Below are positions 12,410 to 25,400 of a stretch of DNA of 64,000 nt, piece by piece. The first letter of the stretch is position 1. Every line of letters starts with the position of its first letter. The notes beneath the pieces are model-generated. The model was given only the letters and a program-made list of their open reading frames with translations. It did not search any database and was not told where the DNA came from. The stretch is from Cardiocondyla obscurior (lineage: Eukaryota; Arthropoda; Insecta; Hymenoptera; Formicidae). Position numbers and translations under genes: made by a program. Location of the stretch: positions 4,714,501 through 4,778,500 of the forward strand of contig NC_091874.1 in NCBI RefSeq assembly GCF_019399895.1, read 5' to 3'.

Positions 12410-12660
12410 CTTCGTTTGTAATAATATATGTCGGGTCCGGCACGGAATGATGAGCGAAATGACAGAAGACAGAAAATAATATTAAGCGTCAGGACAATTG
12501 CCATTATTATTCGTGCAATTAAGTCTCAATGTCACGATTGGTCACACTTGGCTACAATATGGGAACGAATGACACGCGTTAACGCACTGACGGTTTAATT
12601 GGTTTCTCCCTCCTTCCAATTGTAGCCGTTCTTGGTGCAACCGGGCATCCACAAATCAAT
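12410..12660. promoter_or_regulatory. Candidate intronic regulatory island (T-box-like site)
   Basis: A mixed-composition block containing TCACACTT (12542-12549), resembling a T-box half site, AAATGACAG with a TALE-type TGACAG, and GCAATTAAG. The acceptor-like CCTTCCAATTGTAG near 12612-12626 is followed by a short frame with no Dpr similarity, so I do not call an exon. Confidence 0.2.
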
Positions 12661-13903
12661 TGCGAAATTCGTAGCCATCATACACGTAGCAATACGATCC
12701 TTCAAAATCGGTGCAGATACGGATATCTATGTCAGACCGAATCATTTTTTAGGGTTTTTTTTGTTTTTTTGTTTTTTTTTTCCCCTTCACAACTTTCAAG
12801 CTTCAAAATTGTGTACGAGTACCATTATTTGATAGGAGGTTTAATTTAAATCCGACGTTTATCATTCGATCAAACTCTCCTTGTAAATGTTGAATAAATT
12901 GCAGTATAATTTTTTATCAATTATTTTCAATATACTGTATTAAAACAGGCGCTGAGATATTATCGTGTAATACAATATTAACTTTAAATGCTTGATTAAA
13001 AACATGCCGTTTCTACTTGGTCATTTATTAAATATTTTGAGGATATATATCATATTGAGTTAAAGCAAGAATAGATATCCTCACGTATCTATGTACAATG
13101 TTTCATCGAACACTTGTACAAAATTCTCTTGTAACATGTTATATCGGTCGTGCAAATTGCCATTTTAATAAATTTTAGAGAATTGTTTTATTTTATTTAT
13201 TTTCAATCTGTAATTCATTTTACGAGAAAAATATATATCTTTTTTAATTTAACGATGAAATTTATAGTTTTATAAAATAGTTTAATAAAAGTAAATATTC
13301 ACATAATTTAGATATTTTTTATAAAAATAAAACTCTTGTCGCGAATATATGTATATATGACCGCGAATTTCTATGCGACATACGATTACGACACGATGCA
13401 GTTCCCGGAGAAGGGTAGACACGAGTATTTGTCACTCTTACGGCAATTATAGTTTCTCCCAGGATCGTTCATCTCGTTATGATAGTTAGATTATCTCCGT
13501 CAGCCACAAGATACATGTGCAGATCTATAAGCGGCAATATCTCTCAGCATCCAAAGCGACCCATTTCAATCCCCTTTCCGCGCAAATTCGTCTCGCCGGG
13601 ATTCGGATGAACCTACATGGCCAGGACTGGCTCAACCATTGTGCTAAATGGACCATGTCATCTGGAAGCGAGCTTTTTAGAACACCGGGCGTCTTCTACA
13701 TAATATGTTCCGTATTACGTATTTTATCAAGGGGCTTATAAGGATTCTTATAAAATTTTTTTATAATAAAATATGATGAAATTATACCTTTCACGGTCAT
13801 AATCGTTAGAATATAATTCGCGAGAATGTAAAGTGGCTACTTATGCAAAAAGATATTAGCTTCGAGGCGTTAATCGCGAATAATGGCAAATCTTTTCCCC
13901 CTT

Positions 13904-13915
13904 CCCCCCCCCCCC
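13904..13915. repeat. C12 homopolymer in a pyrimidine tract
   Basis: Twelve C follow five C and two T, giving an all-pyrimidine run at about 13891-13917. G/C homopolymers this long are rare in the window. Confidence 0.9.
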
Positions 13916-14059
13916 TTGGATTAATGGCATACGATTCCGCGAACTGCATTTTGCAAGTCATCAACGGCCGTGCTCGAGTTTGCGAGTCATTACAGATCTT
14001 TGACGATCCCAAGTCGGAGTCGCACAATGCTCCAAGATGATTTCCTTCCAGTTCTGAAT

Positions 14060-14480
14060 CGCTCAATTTAGTCAGCAGCCGCGACGCTTTAAGTTTCCAG
14101 AAACTCCCTAATTTACGCCGGCGTATTTATCTGCCGTTGCAATTAAGAGAGTTGCAATTGCACCTCGCCGATCCCGATCGCTCGTGTGCCGGTGCAGCGA
14201 AATTAAACGCCCCGCCGTCTCTTAAGTTGCGCCGGTTGCGACGATATTTGTGTGCACCGTATTATAGCATTCTACTTTAAGTTTGCCTCGGATGACCCAA
14301 CTTTTCGCGAGGCCGAGAAATACCTAGCAACGAACCGCAAGGGATAATGGCTAATTATTTCACGGGTGGCCTGTGACAGATGATATTGTGGGCAACGAGA
14401 GCTTCTGCCCAACGTTGTTCTTAAACACTTGTAATTAAAGCGGTCCTGATTAGACGCAGATCTATTGGTATCTTATTAGG
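14060..14480. promoter_or_regulatory. Candidate intronic enhancer: repeats, palindrome, homeodomain and TALE sites
   Basis: Features seen: the perfect palindrome TACGCCGGCGTA (14114-14125); a direct repeat of GTTGCAATT at 14136-14144 and 14151-14159 (period 15), the second copy extending to palindromic TGCAATTGCA; a TAATTA core (14352-14357); and TGACAG followed by ATGAT (14374-14384), resembling Hth/Exd-type composite sites. The block is of even composition with no homopolymers over 400 bases. Binding identities follow general consensus knowledge; activity is inference. Confidence 0.27.
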
Positions 14481-15698
14481 CGCTCGAGTTTAGTGGAAAT
14501 TAACGAGTCTTTCGCGACCCCTAATGAGAGAGTAGAAGTGTTCACCGTAATCCCGACGAATATATATCTTTAGAGTGATATCGGTCTTACGTTATTAATC
14601 TGCCAACGACTTTGTACCATTGAACAAGATATACTATCGAAAAGATTTATTTTACATGTAATTAAAAATATTTTGATTTAAGAAATTCCGATGCGGCTAC
14701 GAATTTCGCAAGTCGGTCTCTTTCTCTCTTTCTGTCTTTCATATCGTGAATGACTTGCACGTTTAAACGCGCTGAATAAACGTGACATATACACTGTTTG
14801 TAGTTTTGTGATTATCGTTATCCGCGCATCGTCGTTTTTAATTCTCCGTAAACTGCGAGCTTGCATATAAACGCCCTATGCGTTGAGACTGTTAAAGAAA
14901 AGTAATGGCATATCTTTTTCTACCATCATTCGTGTAATCCGAGCGGATTAAGCACGCTTGTCGGAGCATGGGAAAACAACGCGAACGATAGAATGCCAAA
15001 ATACAAAGGAAGCTTTGCTCGACCGACGACGATTTCGAATGAAATCGCCTTTGTACGTACATAAACCGCGCAATCTCGTTGAAATTTTACGATCGATGCA
15101 GCCATTATTGATTCATTAGCACTCGGCTGAATAACTATTGCAAATGAACGTGCTTGCGGCACACAATGATCTTACATGCTTTCCCCGAGAAAAAGAAAAA
15201 GGTAAAGCGTTGTCCATTTGATAAAGTGCTATCCGCCCTCCCCCTCTCTGCAACGGTTCACTGCTTTCTCCAGTTTTCCAATAATTGGGAAGAATTTCTT
15301 CGACGACCGATTTACATTAATATCATGGCTATCATATTTTTCTGCCGCGTTTCATTTTTATTGCCATTACTGGCGGACTACTGCACCGTCACGGGAATTT
15401 ATACTTTTGGTTTGACGAGTTTTAACGATAGAAATTATCCGAAAAAATAAGGAGAATTGCGCGGGCACATAAAGGTTTTTATTTGCTGAATTGTAACAAG
15501 TCGCGCGTATTATTAACTTCGCCGTTTCAAATGTCGTAATCAAACATCGCTGTTCATAGTTTGCAGAGAATGTTGCAACTTTCTCCCTGTAATACGATTG
15601 AATTTCCGGGAGGATTATTGCCCGTTCAGGTTTCATCTTTCAATTTGAAATCGATCCTGCATTGATCGTACTTTTATAATCCTCTCGATCAAAGTTCA

Positions 15699-15721
15699 AC
15701 CTGAATTCATCGAATTCAGGT
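15699..15721. repeat. Perfect 10-bp hairpin, 3-base loop
   Basis: ACCTGAATTC (15699-15708) and GAATTCAGGT (15712-15721) are exact reverse complements around ATC. The arms are too short for a miRNA precursor. It may be a palindromic binding site or chance. Confidence 0.85.
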
Positions 15722-17149
15722 ATTAACAATCGAAAAGCATACGGAACACTCGGATAAACTACCGTTACAAAAATCTAAGTACCAAGTAGGCAGTTCAGTT
15801 ACATTATCTTGAAACTACTCTAAAAATTCCAATTGCACTCGCCGTATTCGTTTCGACAAAACTTAACCCAACTTTTCGCGTTATACTTTTCCGAATTTAA
15901 ACGAAGTAGGTTTAGTGGGCCATTCACTGGCTAAAGGTTGCTTGAAGAATCACTAAAGGCGCCGAGCGCCGCTTTTAAAGGTAGAAATAAAGTAACCATT
16001 ATTTAAACGCTTCCCAACCAAATTATTTTCTTTAAGTACGCAATAAAGAGGAACGACACTTTAGGTCGGTAAAAGGGCAAACTTATTTCGCACTTCTTTT
16101 TACATTTTTCAAGTACTTCTCCTTCTATTTCCCAGCAATAAATAACGAGAGAACCGCATTAACTGTTTCAAGTTGAATTTTCCCTATATTTTTTCATAAT
16201 ATAATTAAATCTTTTTTTTTTTTTTTATTATTGCAAACCGTGCAACTTTTTATAACGGCGAGTCGCGACAAGATTAACACATTTCTACTGAATTATATAT
16301 ATAAATTGTGTTTACTCGAAAATTTTACAAACTATAATTTCTGGAGAAACGTAGTTAGTTTCTCTGCGTAAACGTGTATTTTAACGCGTAGCTGAGCAAC
16401 AATTTGCAATGTAAAGAGTGCATATACATCAGAAGTCAAAGACTTTGAATCGCAGACGAAGCTTGTTAGCATCTAGCCGCGCAATCAGATGCAGCTGCGA
16501 CGCGTGGTTTATTATAAACAGCTGTTTATCTTCTCGTATTTGAATACGATTAAATTTATTTTTGAGTTACGCCGCTCGTGATAAATAATTAAAAAGTTAC
16601 CTAGTACGCGTGGCAAAAAAACGACATCGAAATGGTAATCAAATACTCTAATACGCGCACGTGTAAATGTTTCAAGTATCGCCGACGTCACGCAAGAGTC
16701 GTTTATCATTCGTACACTTTAACACGGTGAAGTGAAATCTCTCTCATCAATGAGTCGCTCTTGTAATACGTGACATTTAATAGCAATGAAATACACGGTA
16801 CGTCGCTGTTTACACGATTTTCGCCGCATTTTGCGACTTTTACGGTAGATTTCAGCGATACTTTTAACCCGCGCAGTCCATAGATTAAACTCGAATTTAA
16901 ATTCATCTATCGTGAAATTTGAGAAAACGTTAAGCGGCAACCGAATAGCATTGAAATAGAACACGGGCTGCATAACAATGGAGTTAAAATAAAACTCGAG
17001 TGAAATTTGAATTCACATTGTTTCTATACATATATAAGTAAAAACAATTTAGATTAAATTGAAAAATAAACTTGACTGAAAATTACGTTTAAATCCTCAA
17101 AATGCCTTAATACATGCGAATGATTCTCATAGATTGTACCTTGTGTAGT

Positions 17150-17700
17150 AACGCAACGATGCCATTCATTAATTTCCCGGAATCTGCCAGGCAAATGAGT
17201 ATATGTAAATTACATAGTAATCAAATTGACAATTTTGATACATAATCCCTTCTGTTTCGGCCCGTCAAAGGCAGCGGTAATGAATGAAATGTTGCTGGTG
17301 GCGCGTACTGATACGTATTCATTAAAAAAGAAAGATTACAGCGGCAAAACGCGTGCGGCGATAAAGAAGATACGAAACAAACGGGAACGGTTGACGTAAC
17401 GAACCGTCAACGTGCGCCTGCCGCCAACAGCATGCGAATTAATCCGATTGCAACGGTCGCTGTCCGATTATTTCCGGTAATCCCCAATACGTGTGTAATG
17501 AACCACGTTGCTCGAGTTTGCACGCTCCCAGCGTTAACGAAGGATGCTCCTCCGCGCGTCCCAGCTGCAACCCGCGAACTTCGCTAATTTTGAAGGCTTA
17601 CGCAAGTGCATCGCGTCACATGCGACTCGAGTCACGCACGAAGACGAACGGGGAATAACTAATTAAGTCCAATGAGCATTTACACTACGTAACGTTACTG
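17150..17700. promoter_or_regulatory. Candidate intronic enhancer with STAT-like and inverted sites
   Basis: A long homopolymer-poor block. It includes TTCCCGGAA (17174-17182), matching the STAT consensus TTCNNNGAA; the near-palindrome TATGTAA-A-TTACATA (17202-17216); an inverted pair GTTGACG/CGTCAAC (17390-17396 and 17405-17411); and repeated ATTCATTAA strings. There is no coding pattern. Function is inferred. Confidence 0.25.
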
Positions 17701-19864
17701 CCAGATCAATGATTACTTCTCCTTAAGCTCGCGATCGCGCGAAAATTATTCGCCTGCCGTATTTCCGAAAAATTAATGCCGCCGATAACGGGTTGATAGC
17801 AATCCCGTAAAATATTAAATTATTATGAAATCGCGTAACGTTATTTCTATTTTCACGCGAATAACGAAATGAGTTTTCGCGTTCGCAATTATATCACAAT
17901 GGCCATTTCGAATGTTTAAAAGGAAATGTAAATTGCTCTTTGTACTGCAACGTCGGGGATAATTATGTTATTATTATGGAATTATGTTCTTGTCGAGATG
18001 AGAGAGATTTTGCTCTATAGGTTAGTAATTTATTGGTGAAATATGGTCACATCGGGTCGCGACGATAAACGGATTCATATGTGTGTCAAAATATATCGTT
18101 GAATGAAGGTTACCATAATGAATGCGGACTGGCCGCATTATAATAAACGTCAAATTGCATTCGCTTCAGGAGCAAATACTTCAGGACGTAATTATCGCGT
18201 TAAAGTTACGGACGAGACTATTCGTGCGCAATATAGGAAATGGCATAAGTTATGTAAAGGACCAGCAGTCCACTCGACCGCGTTATCCAGCGATCAATAG
18301 TAGTGACATTAGCAAATACTATTTGCAACAGTTAAACGAGCGTTTATTCAAATTAACATTGATTATCTCGCATTTAAGTAATTATATTTGTACATTCGTA
18401 AACAATCGTTTGAACTTAATTGCGTCCGAGCGATTAGTTTGGTAAAGAACGAGAGCGTATTTTATATTAATTATTATTTATCTTTTTAAGCTATCCGAAT
18501 GTAGAGACTTCTATATCCCCAGCTAAACGCTGTATTTAATACGCAGTAATAGTTCATTCATTGAAATTAATTTGCAATTTAAGAAACATAATATTCGATT
18601 TACATGCACATTTATTTAAATATTTTGGCGGCGCGTGATGCTCGTTCTGCATAGCGCACCGTTTGCCGTATTGTCATTCATGCGATAAATTTCGAATTGA
18701 AATAGAAAATGTCGTAAGCTGCTTCGACTTTAGCTTTATTAGTCGAAGCATTTCTCATAAACAAATAACGATTATTAATCTGCATATGACATTTATTAAT
18801 GAATCACGAGCTTAAACCGCATTTATTTTATAAGACAAAATATTTTACGCGATATTTTTTCCTGTTTATTTAAGACATAAGCAATAGCAATCAAAATTAT
18901 TAATACTATTTCTTTATAATTTTGTATATGTATATCTCGTGTACTTTGATTTGCTTCCCGATTGAAACATAATTATTCATTACTTTCGAATGAAGAGCCC
19001 GAGACGAATTAAATGGAGTAATACAAATAATTCGAATAACGTAAAATAACGCGATACTGTAGTTGTTTATTAATAAATATTTTAGAGAGTGCGCGAAATA
19101 ATGTATACTCAGTACTCAACATATACCTCGTAAAGTACGAAATATTTTACGACGGCCAGCATGCAATGTTTGACGTTTATTATGTTGTGATTCGATGATA
19201 TATGATCGTTCGATTAAAAAATTTATTTACGCAAGGTTTATAACCAATACGAATTAAACATTAAACATTGAATGCGTGCTAGTTACGGATCGATGTCTTC
19301 ATTATAAACAAGAATTGCAATTTGATAATAATCGTCGGTCGTGTAAATGTATTCTGCAAATTTATCGTGCGTCGTGTGTCGTTTTAATGTCGTTCCTTAA
19401 ATTCTATAAAGCCGCATGTTTTATGTTAACTTCTTTTCAGTTGCCCGAGCCATATGGTAGTCGTTCCCTTTTGCTCTCACCCGCTATCGCAATTCGGTTT
19501 GTTCCGCCAACCGCAAACTTCATTTACCCGCTCGAGGAATCGCGAATCTTTTACGACACTTCGGAGGGTGTCGCCGCGAATCGAAGGTAGATGCATTCGG
19601 TGGAAAATCATGCTTACGAGCACCCTCGGAAAAATCGCATCGTTGCGTAGTCGAGACGGGGCAATTCTATTCGAAGAAATCGGCAATTCGAATCGCTGCC
19701 ACATTTTTCTGAGGGAATACGAAGGTCCCTGCGAACTCATGACTCGCGCTTTTTGCAGGTTGAAGGAAAGTCGGGAAGGGCTTCCTCTCGTGATCACGAA
19801 GCTTTTGTAGCTTCGATGTTTTTCAACGAAAAAGTTGCGAAAGGCACTAAAGAACACCGAATAA

Positions 19865-19885
19865 TTTTTTTTTTTTTTTTTTTTT
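19865..19885. repeat. T21 homopolymer
   Basis: Twenty-one T, with no retroelement body recognisable on either side. Confidence 0.9.
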
Positions 19886-20244
19886 ATTAAGCTAGAAGAA
19901 AGCGGTAGCTCTTTCAACTTACTCAGACAGGTCTAATTGAATTTTATTTCATCAGACTAACCTGCCATCCTTTTAAATCATACATACACTATAGTTATTT
20001 TAAAAAGAATTACGCACAGATTAAAAAGATATGATAGAGAGTGTTTAAGAAATTGTGTATAAAATCACGGTAGTTGGAAATTACGGAATTATTAAGATTT
20101 AAGAAGTTTTTATAAGAGCATACGTAAATTTGAAATAATTATGATTTGAAATAAGCCTTTTTCTTTTATAATTTATTTTCTTAGAAGTGAAATTAGATCG
20201 TTACGATTAATTCGAGTGGAAAAGTTGTCTTGTGCTTTGTCTCT

Positions 20245-20310
20245 TCAGCCTCCGACAGCTGACAGCTCTATCGTATCTTAAGATGACCTGTCAGCCATGT
20301 GATATTTGCG
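20245..20310. promoter_or_regulatory. TGACAG / E-box cluster
   Basis: A tandem GACAGCT GACAGCT (20254-20267) creates a CAGCTG E-box (20257-20262) and a TGACAG (20260-20265). An inverted CTGTCA follows at 20288-20293. TGACAG is the consensus of TALE homeodomain proteins such as Homothorax. The arrangement of repeated and inverted sites in 40 bases suggests a binding cluster. Chance cannot be excluded. Confidence 0.22.
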
Positions 20311-22431
20311 CCGTCTTGCCTAACAAATAAATAATAAAAGTTCCGTAACTTGATTTCATAGAGACGTCGAGGCTTTCCTTCTCTTACACTTTATTTTAAA
20401 CGCTCGACCTGTTTACGTTTTCCACCCTCTTTTTCTTTATCGCTTCTTCTACTTTTTAGGTCAATGCTTTTTATAACTTCGTTGCCTTGCAAAAGCGACG
20501 ATGCTTAATCTGCGTTTATGCGATGAAAGAAAAATCCGAAGTGATATTGTTCCAATATGATTAATTAAATACCAAACCTTCTTAATTCCTCAAATCCGAC
20601 GATTATACGGATTTATTTGTAATTATGTACGAAAAGAGAAAGCGCGCAATGTAAAAATGCCTGACTTTCCGATATTACTTTTGTTTAATTAACTTGATAA
20701 TCTTAATGTAGCAGTAAATATGGGGTTAAATAGAAAAGTTTCCATACGAAGATGCTAATCCGAAAATATTCTTTTACGCGTGTGATTGCATTATGGAAAA
20801 TGTCGCTTTATCGCAACGCAATATTTCTGACTTTCTCTAATATCAGCGACTCAATTTTATGGATTTATGAAATGTCTGCGCACAACAACACGTCAATTTC
20901 TTTACTCGGTTAAGTTACTTGGGTGAAATACCTACATTCTGCAGCATTTGTATGCATACCGCGACGCAACGTCGCGCGAACACGCTTAATACAAATCAGC
21001 GTCGCGTTTGTAGCTTCCCCTTGAAAAGTTAATAGAGCTTGCGCCACTTCTAACACGGTCGCTTAAATGTAGCTAGCTCACCGGCGTGAACAGGCGTCGA
21101 CGTCTCGTCGCTTCGCCAAGTCGAACTGAACGTCGTACTACTCGTTTTCGAATAAAGTTTCGCTCCTCGAGTCTGTGGTTTCGCTGTCCCGTGTCACGCT
21201 ACCTCACTTATTCCTTTACGGTAAAAATTTTTCTCGCGGGAAAAGTTTGACGAGCCAACACGTGCTACAAATATTTTTCACCCGTCCATAAAGTGCCTCG
21301 CCAAATGTCGCATTAACTCAATTAAAAGAAAATCTTGCGGTATATCGCTTTGTGCTTTTAATCTTAATTTTTAATTCCTTTGACTTTACCACTTTGACAG
21401 AAATAACTTTGCAACTTGTTTAAATAACGTATTAAAACACGGAACAAAACTGACGGATGACTGAATAGAAATATTGAGATTCAATTTTTTTAAAAAATTT
21501 AAAACTTTTCGCTGGAAAGTAAAAAAAAAACTTTTATTAAAATATAAAGACATGTTCGAGCGTGTTATTGAAACAAACGCGTTGCATTAATATTTCTTTG
21601 TGCCTGATGCAAATATATTTAGATTTGAAATATTTTGACTTGTAGTACTTTGAAAATAATCAGCTTACAAAAATGCCACTGTGCACTCGACGTTGCAAAA
21701 AAGAACAGGCAGGACAAACTAAACTTTTTTCCTATCAGCTTTCGCCTCTGCGTTTTTCGTAAAAAGCTCCGAAAAAAGCTACTACAGCGCTGCCATGTTA
21801 AACGTAATTTAGTTATTTACATCACGTGAAAGGCGATCCCTACAAAATGATTAGATCACGTTCGAACGCATGAAAGTTGCATGGCCAGAGACGCGAGCTT
21901 TCATATGAATTAGAACGATGTATAAATTTTAACTCCATAGATTATATAACGGTTCCATGTTGCCATTTCAGCGGTCTCGATTGATGTCGTTAAATCCCAG
22001 TATTGGCTCTCGTTTTTTGTTTGAGCGTAACATTTTGATCAAACGTGCAACTGAAACGAGCTCAACGTGCGCTAAATTCATCGTCATATCCCGATATTAT
22101 TTATTTTTAAATGGATTATGTGCTTCTCTGCCAAACATTTATAGCTGTTCAGACTGCATGTACAATACACACCATTTTTTTTAACACTAATAACGTTATA
22201 AAATATAAAAGTGCATTAAAAAGTATTAGTTTGAATAAAAAATATTTATTTATCGTGGAATTGAAAAAGTACTTCTTATACGTTAACAAAATTTTTATTT
22301 ATTTAAATGCACATAAATAACTAGCGAAAGCTGATGGGCGTAAAAGTTAAAATAAATGAGAAGAATCCAAAATAAATATATCTCCTATAAAATGTATATT
22401 TGATAATTATAAATCATTACTTATCGTAAAT

Positions 22432-22452
22432 AAAAAAAAAAAAAAAAAAAAA
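22432..22452. repeat. A21 homopolymer
   Basis: Twenty-one A, opposite in orientation to most of the long tracts in the window (T on the + strand). No adjacent element was recognised. Confidence 0.9.
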
Positions 22453-22470
22453 TTGAGCATTTACGTTGCT

Positions 22471-25400
22471 CTTTATTTTGGCATTTAGAAATTACGGATT
22501 AGCACAAACAATTGAAGGCGTTACTCTGATACCGTCGAGCTGTCTCAAAATTAAGGTCAAATTTCTATCTTCTAGAAACGCGTGCTTACACGGAATTCTC
22601 ATAAGCTAACGGACATGACTTACAAAGTTAGCGCGTCTTCTGAAGTCTGCAGCACACGATTCTTGGGGATGCTCGTCGCGGAGTTCACGCGTGAATAATT
22701 CAACAGGAATGGAGAGATAAAGTATGGGCGCGCGGATGCGCTCTATATTGCATTAGGAAAGCTCCTTTATCTTTATCCTCCATTCTGAAATCAACCGACG
22801 GCGGCAGTCGGCGGCGCGGCGCGCTATTTCGCAACAAACAAACCTCGCCGCGATAAAATTGCATTTTCCCCGCGAAAGAAAGGACCCCGGTGTCGCACCT
22901 AGTGAAATTGACGTCACGCCGCAGTAGGTGTTAATACATCACGATGTATTATTTTGCAATACCGAACGGGAACGACGACTGCGCTTCGTAAAACGAGATT
23001 CGAAATTCTGTTCGACTGGGAAAGATGTTTTGATTGGATCAGGCGTCAATTTAAACAGCCTTACGAATTATATTACTAATTGTATAATACGTGAACTTGG
23101 AATAAATATCCTGTTTTTTTCTATTTTTTATTATTTTTTACATAAATCCTAAAATTGGTAACAAATAAATGTCACATAACGCAAGTTAAGATAATAATTA
23201 CTGCCAGCAATAAAATGAACTATGATACAAATTTTGGTATTTGAATTAATGTTATAGCAAATATCGATCCCATCAAATCGGAGTACACTCATAGAAATAG
23301 ATAGTAATGAATAAGTTAATTAATTTCTGTTTACTAGTCATAATTAATAGTACGTGTGTTATATATTGCTCACTGTAACAGTGATAGATACGAATGAATT
23401 AAATAAATATAGGTATACATAATTTTTTATAATATTAATAAAAATAAAATTTAAAATATTATATATAATTCGTTAACTGATTGTTCTGCTATTTTTTCTC
23501 TTTTTAATGAACTAATTTTTGTACATCGTATATATTATATTCGATTGCTTAAGAGACCGCGAAAAAAGAAAGTATTTCTTGATTGTGCCGCACAAGAAAT
23601 CCTTCGTGCATGATAAATTGCATATTTAATGCACGTGGCATCGCGAACTTTTCGCTTGGCACGTGATTAGGATGCGTTTCCTTTAGTATTGGCTGGAGGC
23701 AATGCACCTGGTCTCAACTTGCGAAAACAACTGCAATAATATTCCACCGTGAACTCTCCGTTCTGCCGAACGATCGATTTTCGATGTAACCGCCATAATT
23801 TTCTTTGCTTCACCCGCATGTAAGATCGCATCAAAATTTCCAACAGTTTACGGTTATATAAAAATTTTACATTTTAATTTCCTATTTTGTTTAGTCACAG
23901 ATATAAACGCGCCTAACAAAGCTTACGCGAGAAACAGGTATTCAATCCAAGTGTTAAATTCTTTATTAATGCAATATAATTGTATCGCGAAATTAATTTT
24001 GCACCCGCGTGGAAATACACCTTTCGACAGACGGAATATTTGGTATACGTTACGCGGCACGTAAGAGCTCTGTTTATCCAATAGGGCACAATGCATCGCT
24101 ATAATTCGGTGGCGTATGCAACCGGGTATATAGAGGGTTGTCACGGGGGTAGCGTTTGAAGGCTCAGTAATCTATACGACATTACGTAGTCAATGCGGTG
24201 AACCTGCGGAGACCCGTCGATACAAATACGCAAATGAAGCGAAGTGCCGCGAGCGAAACCGGTATCAGCTTACCAAGGCTTCATGATACACCTAGCCGCT
24301 CGATGACGGAAATTCCAATTCCCCGTGGATCGTCAAAGATTCCTCTTAGAACTTACATAGAAGTCAAGGAGAGGCGAAGGAGACGGGGAGAATAAGGGGA
24401 GATAGGATGCGCGATATATAGAGCGAACGGTACACAAACTCTTCAATTCATCCCCGGCGCTAAAAATATCCTGGCGATGCGATAAATTATCATATGCTCG
24501 GACGTGGTATTTGCACAATAAAGATTATTGAATGTTTAACGTTTTATTAAAATCAAGCAAATTGGAATATTTTCTTTTTCTTTTTTTCTTTTTTTTTAAA
24601 TAAAGAGTTCATGAATTTTTCATGGGACTCAGCGAACATTATTAGATGTTCTTTTATACGTAGTATCGAAGGAGTTAAAAAGTAAGACGCGAAGTCTCTT
24701 TAATACCCTCGCAAAACCCTTCGTAATTTTTTATGACCTCAGCTAACTCTAACCAAATTCTTTCTATTACTTATTACATGCACTTACCGGCGGCAATAAT
24801 TCTAAAAGCTCAGGTAGCATTACGGCTTGAAATTATTCGTCTCTTTACAAAGACGTGTCTTTACTTTTTAATAAATAAATGTTCTTTGTATCCCGAAGGG
24901 GTGTTATCTCATTAAACTCCTACAGTAGATCTAAAGTTAATCGAGAAAGCGTAATGGATCACCCGCGACATTCGCGTATGTCGGAAGTTCGTACTCGCAA
25001 AGCAGTTGTAATTAACTTTCGTATTAGAAGGTATTTATAATTAAATTACAAATAGAAACCGTAGGAAACAGTGGATTCATTTTTAATTATAATAAAATCA
25101 AAGTAAAATGATTTTAAAAAAAGAAAGAAATTAACGCGATGTTAAATGTTAAATATATGAAGTTAAACTATCGAGTGAATTATTCTGATTGTGATTTTAA
25201 CAGTTCAGAAATTTTGTAATTCTAACAAAGGCAAATTGTTAATTAAAGTTTGTTAAAAATTACTAGTTTATCGTATCATCGATAGTCCTGAACTGCAGGT
25301 AATAAAATACCGATCTTTTTTCCCCCGACATGATATAGCATCCTAGTTGAGATAGTTTGCGGGTTAGGGGGTGATCAGATTCGCGCTTAATGGATAAACA

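Larger units (their letters stand above)
9641..13500. other. Intronic stretch with three higher-complexity islands
   Basis: AT-rich DNA with islands at 9770-9990, 10555-10745 and 12410-12660, listed separately. A 59-base imperfect inverted repeat lies at 9671-9729. T-rich tracts are at 11969-11985 (T17) and 12755-12781 (T runs broken by G). No coding sequence was recognised. Confidence 0.6.
13501..17900. other. Intronic stretch with the densest regulatory-looking islands
   Basis: Holds a C-rich tract (C12 at 13904-13915), islands at 14060-14480 and 17150-17700, and a perfect hairpin at 15699-15721. Frames at 15154-15450 and 13517-13741 lack any motif. No gene was recognised. Confidence 0.6.
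17901..22470. other. Intronic stretch, no gene seen
   Basis: AT-rich with a GC-richer block at 19430-19800 containing several overlapping frames and a weak exon-like segment that I rejected. T21 lies at 19865-19885 and A21 at 22432-22452. A TGACAG/E-box cluster lies at 20250-20295. A CpG-dense patch at 20960-21260 has no recognised content. Confidence 0.6.

Noticed and set aside
12612..12700. Acceptor-like CCTTCCAATTGTAG followed by a short frame
   Set aside because: No donor, no Dpr similarity and an unsuitable phase.
19440..19586. Exon-like segment after TTCTTTTCAG and before AAGGTAGAT
   Set aside because: Acceptor and donor are plausible, but the translation (LPEPYGSRSLLLSPAIAIRF...) resembles no Dpr exon and the donor is weak.
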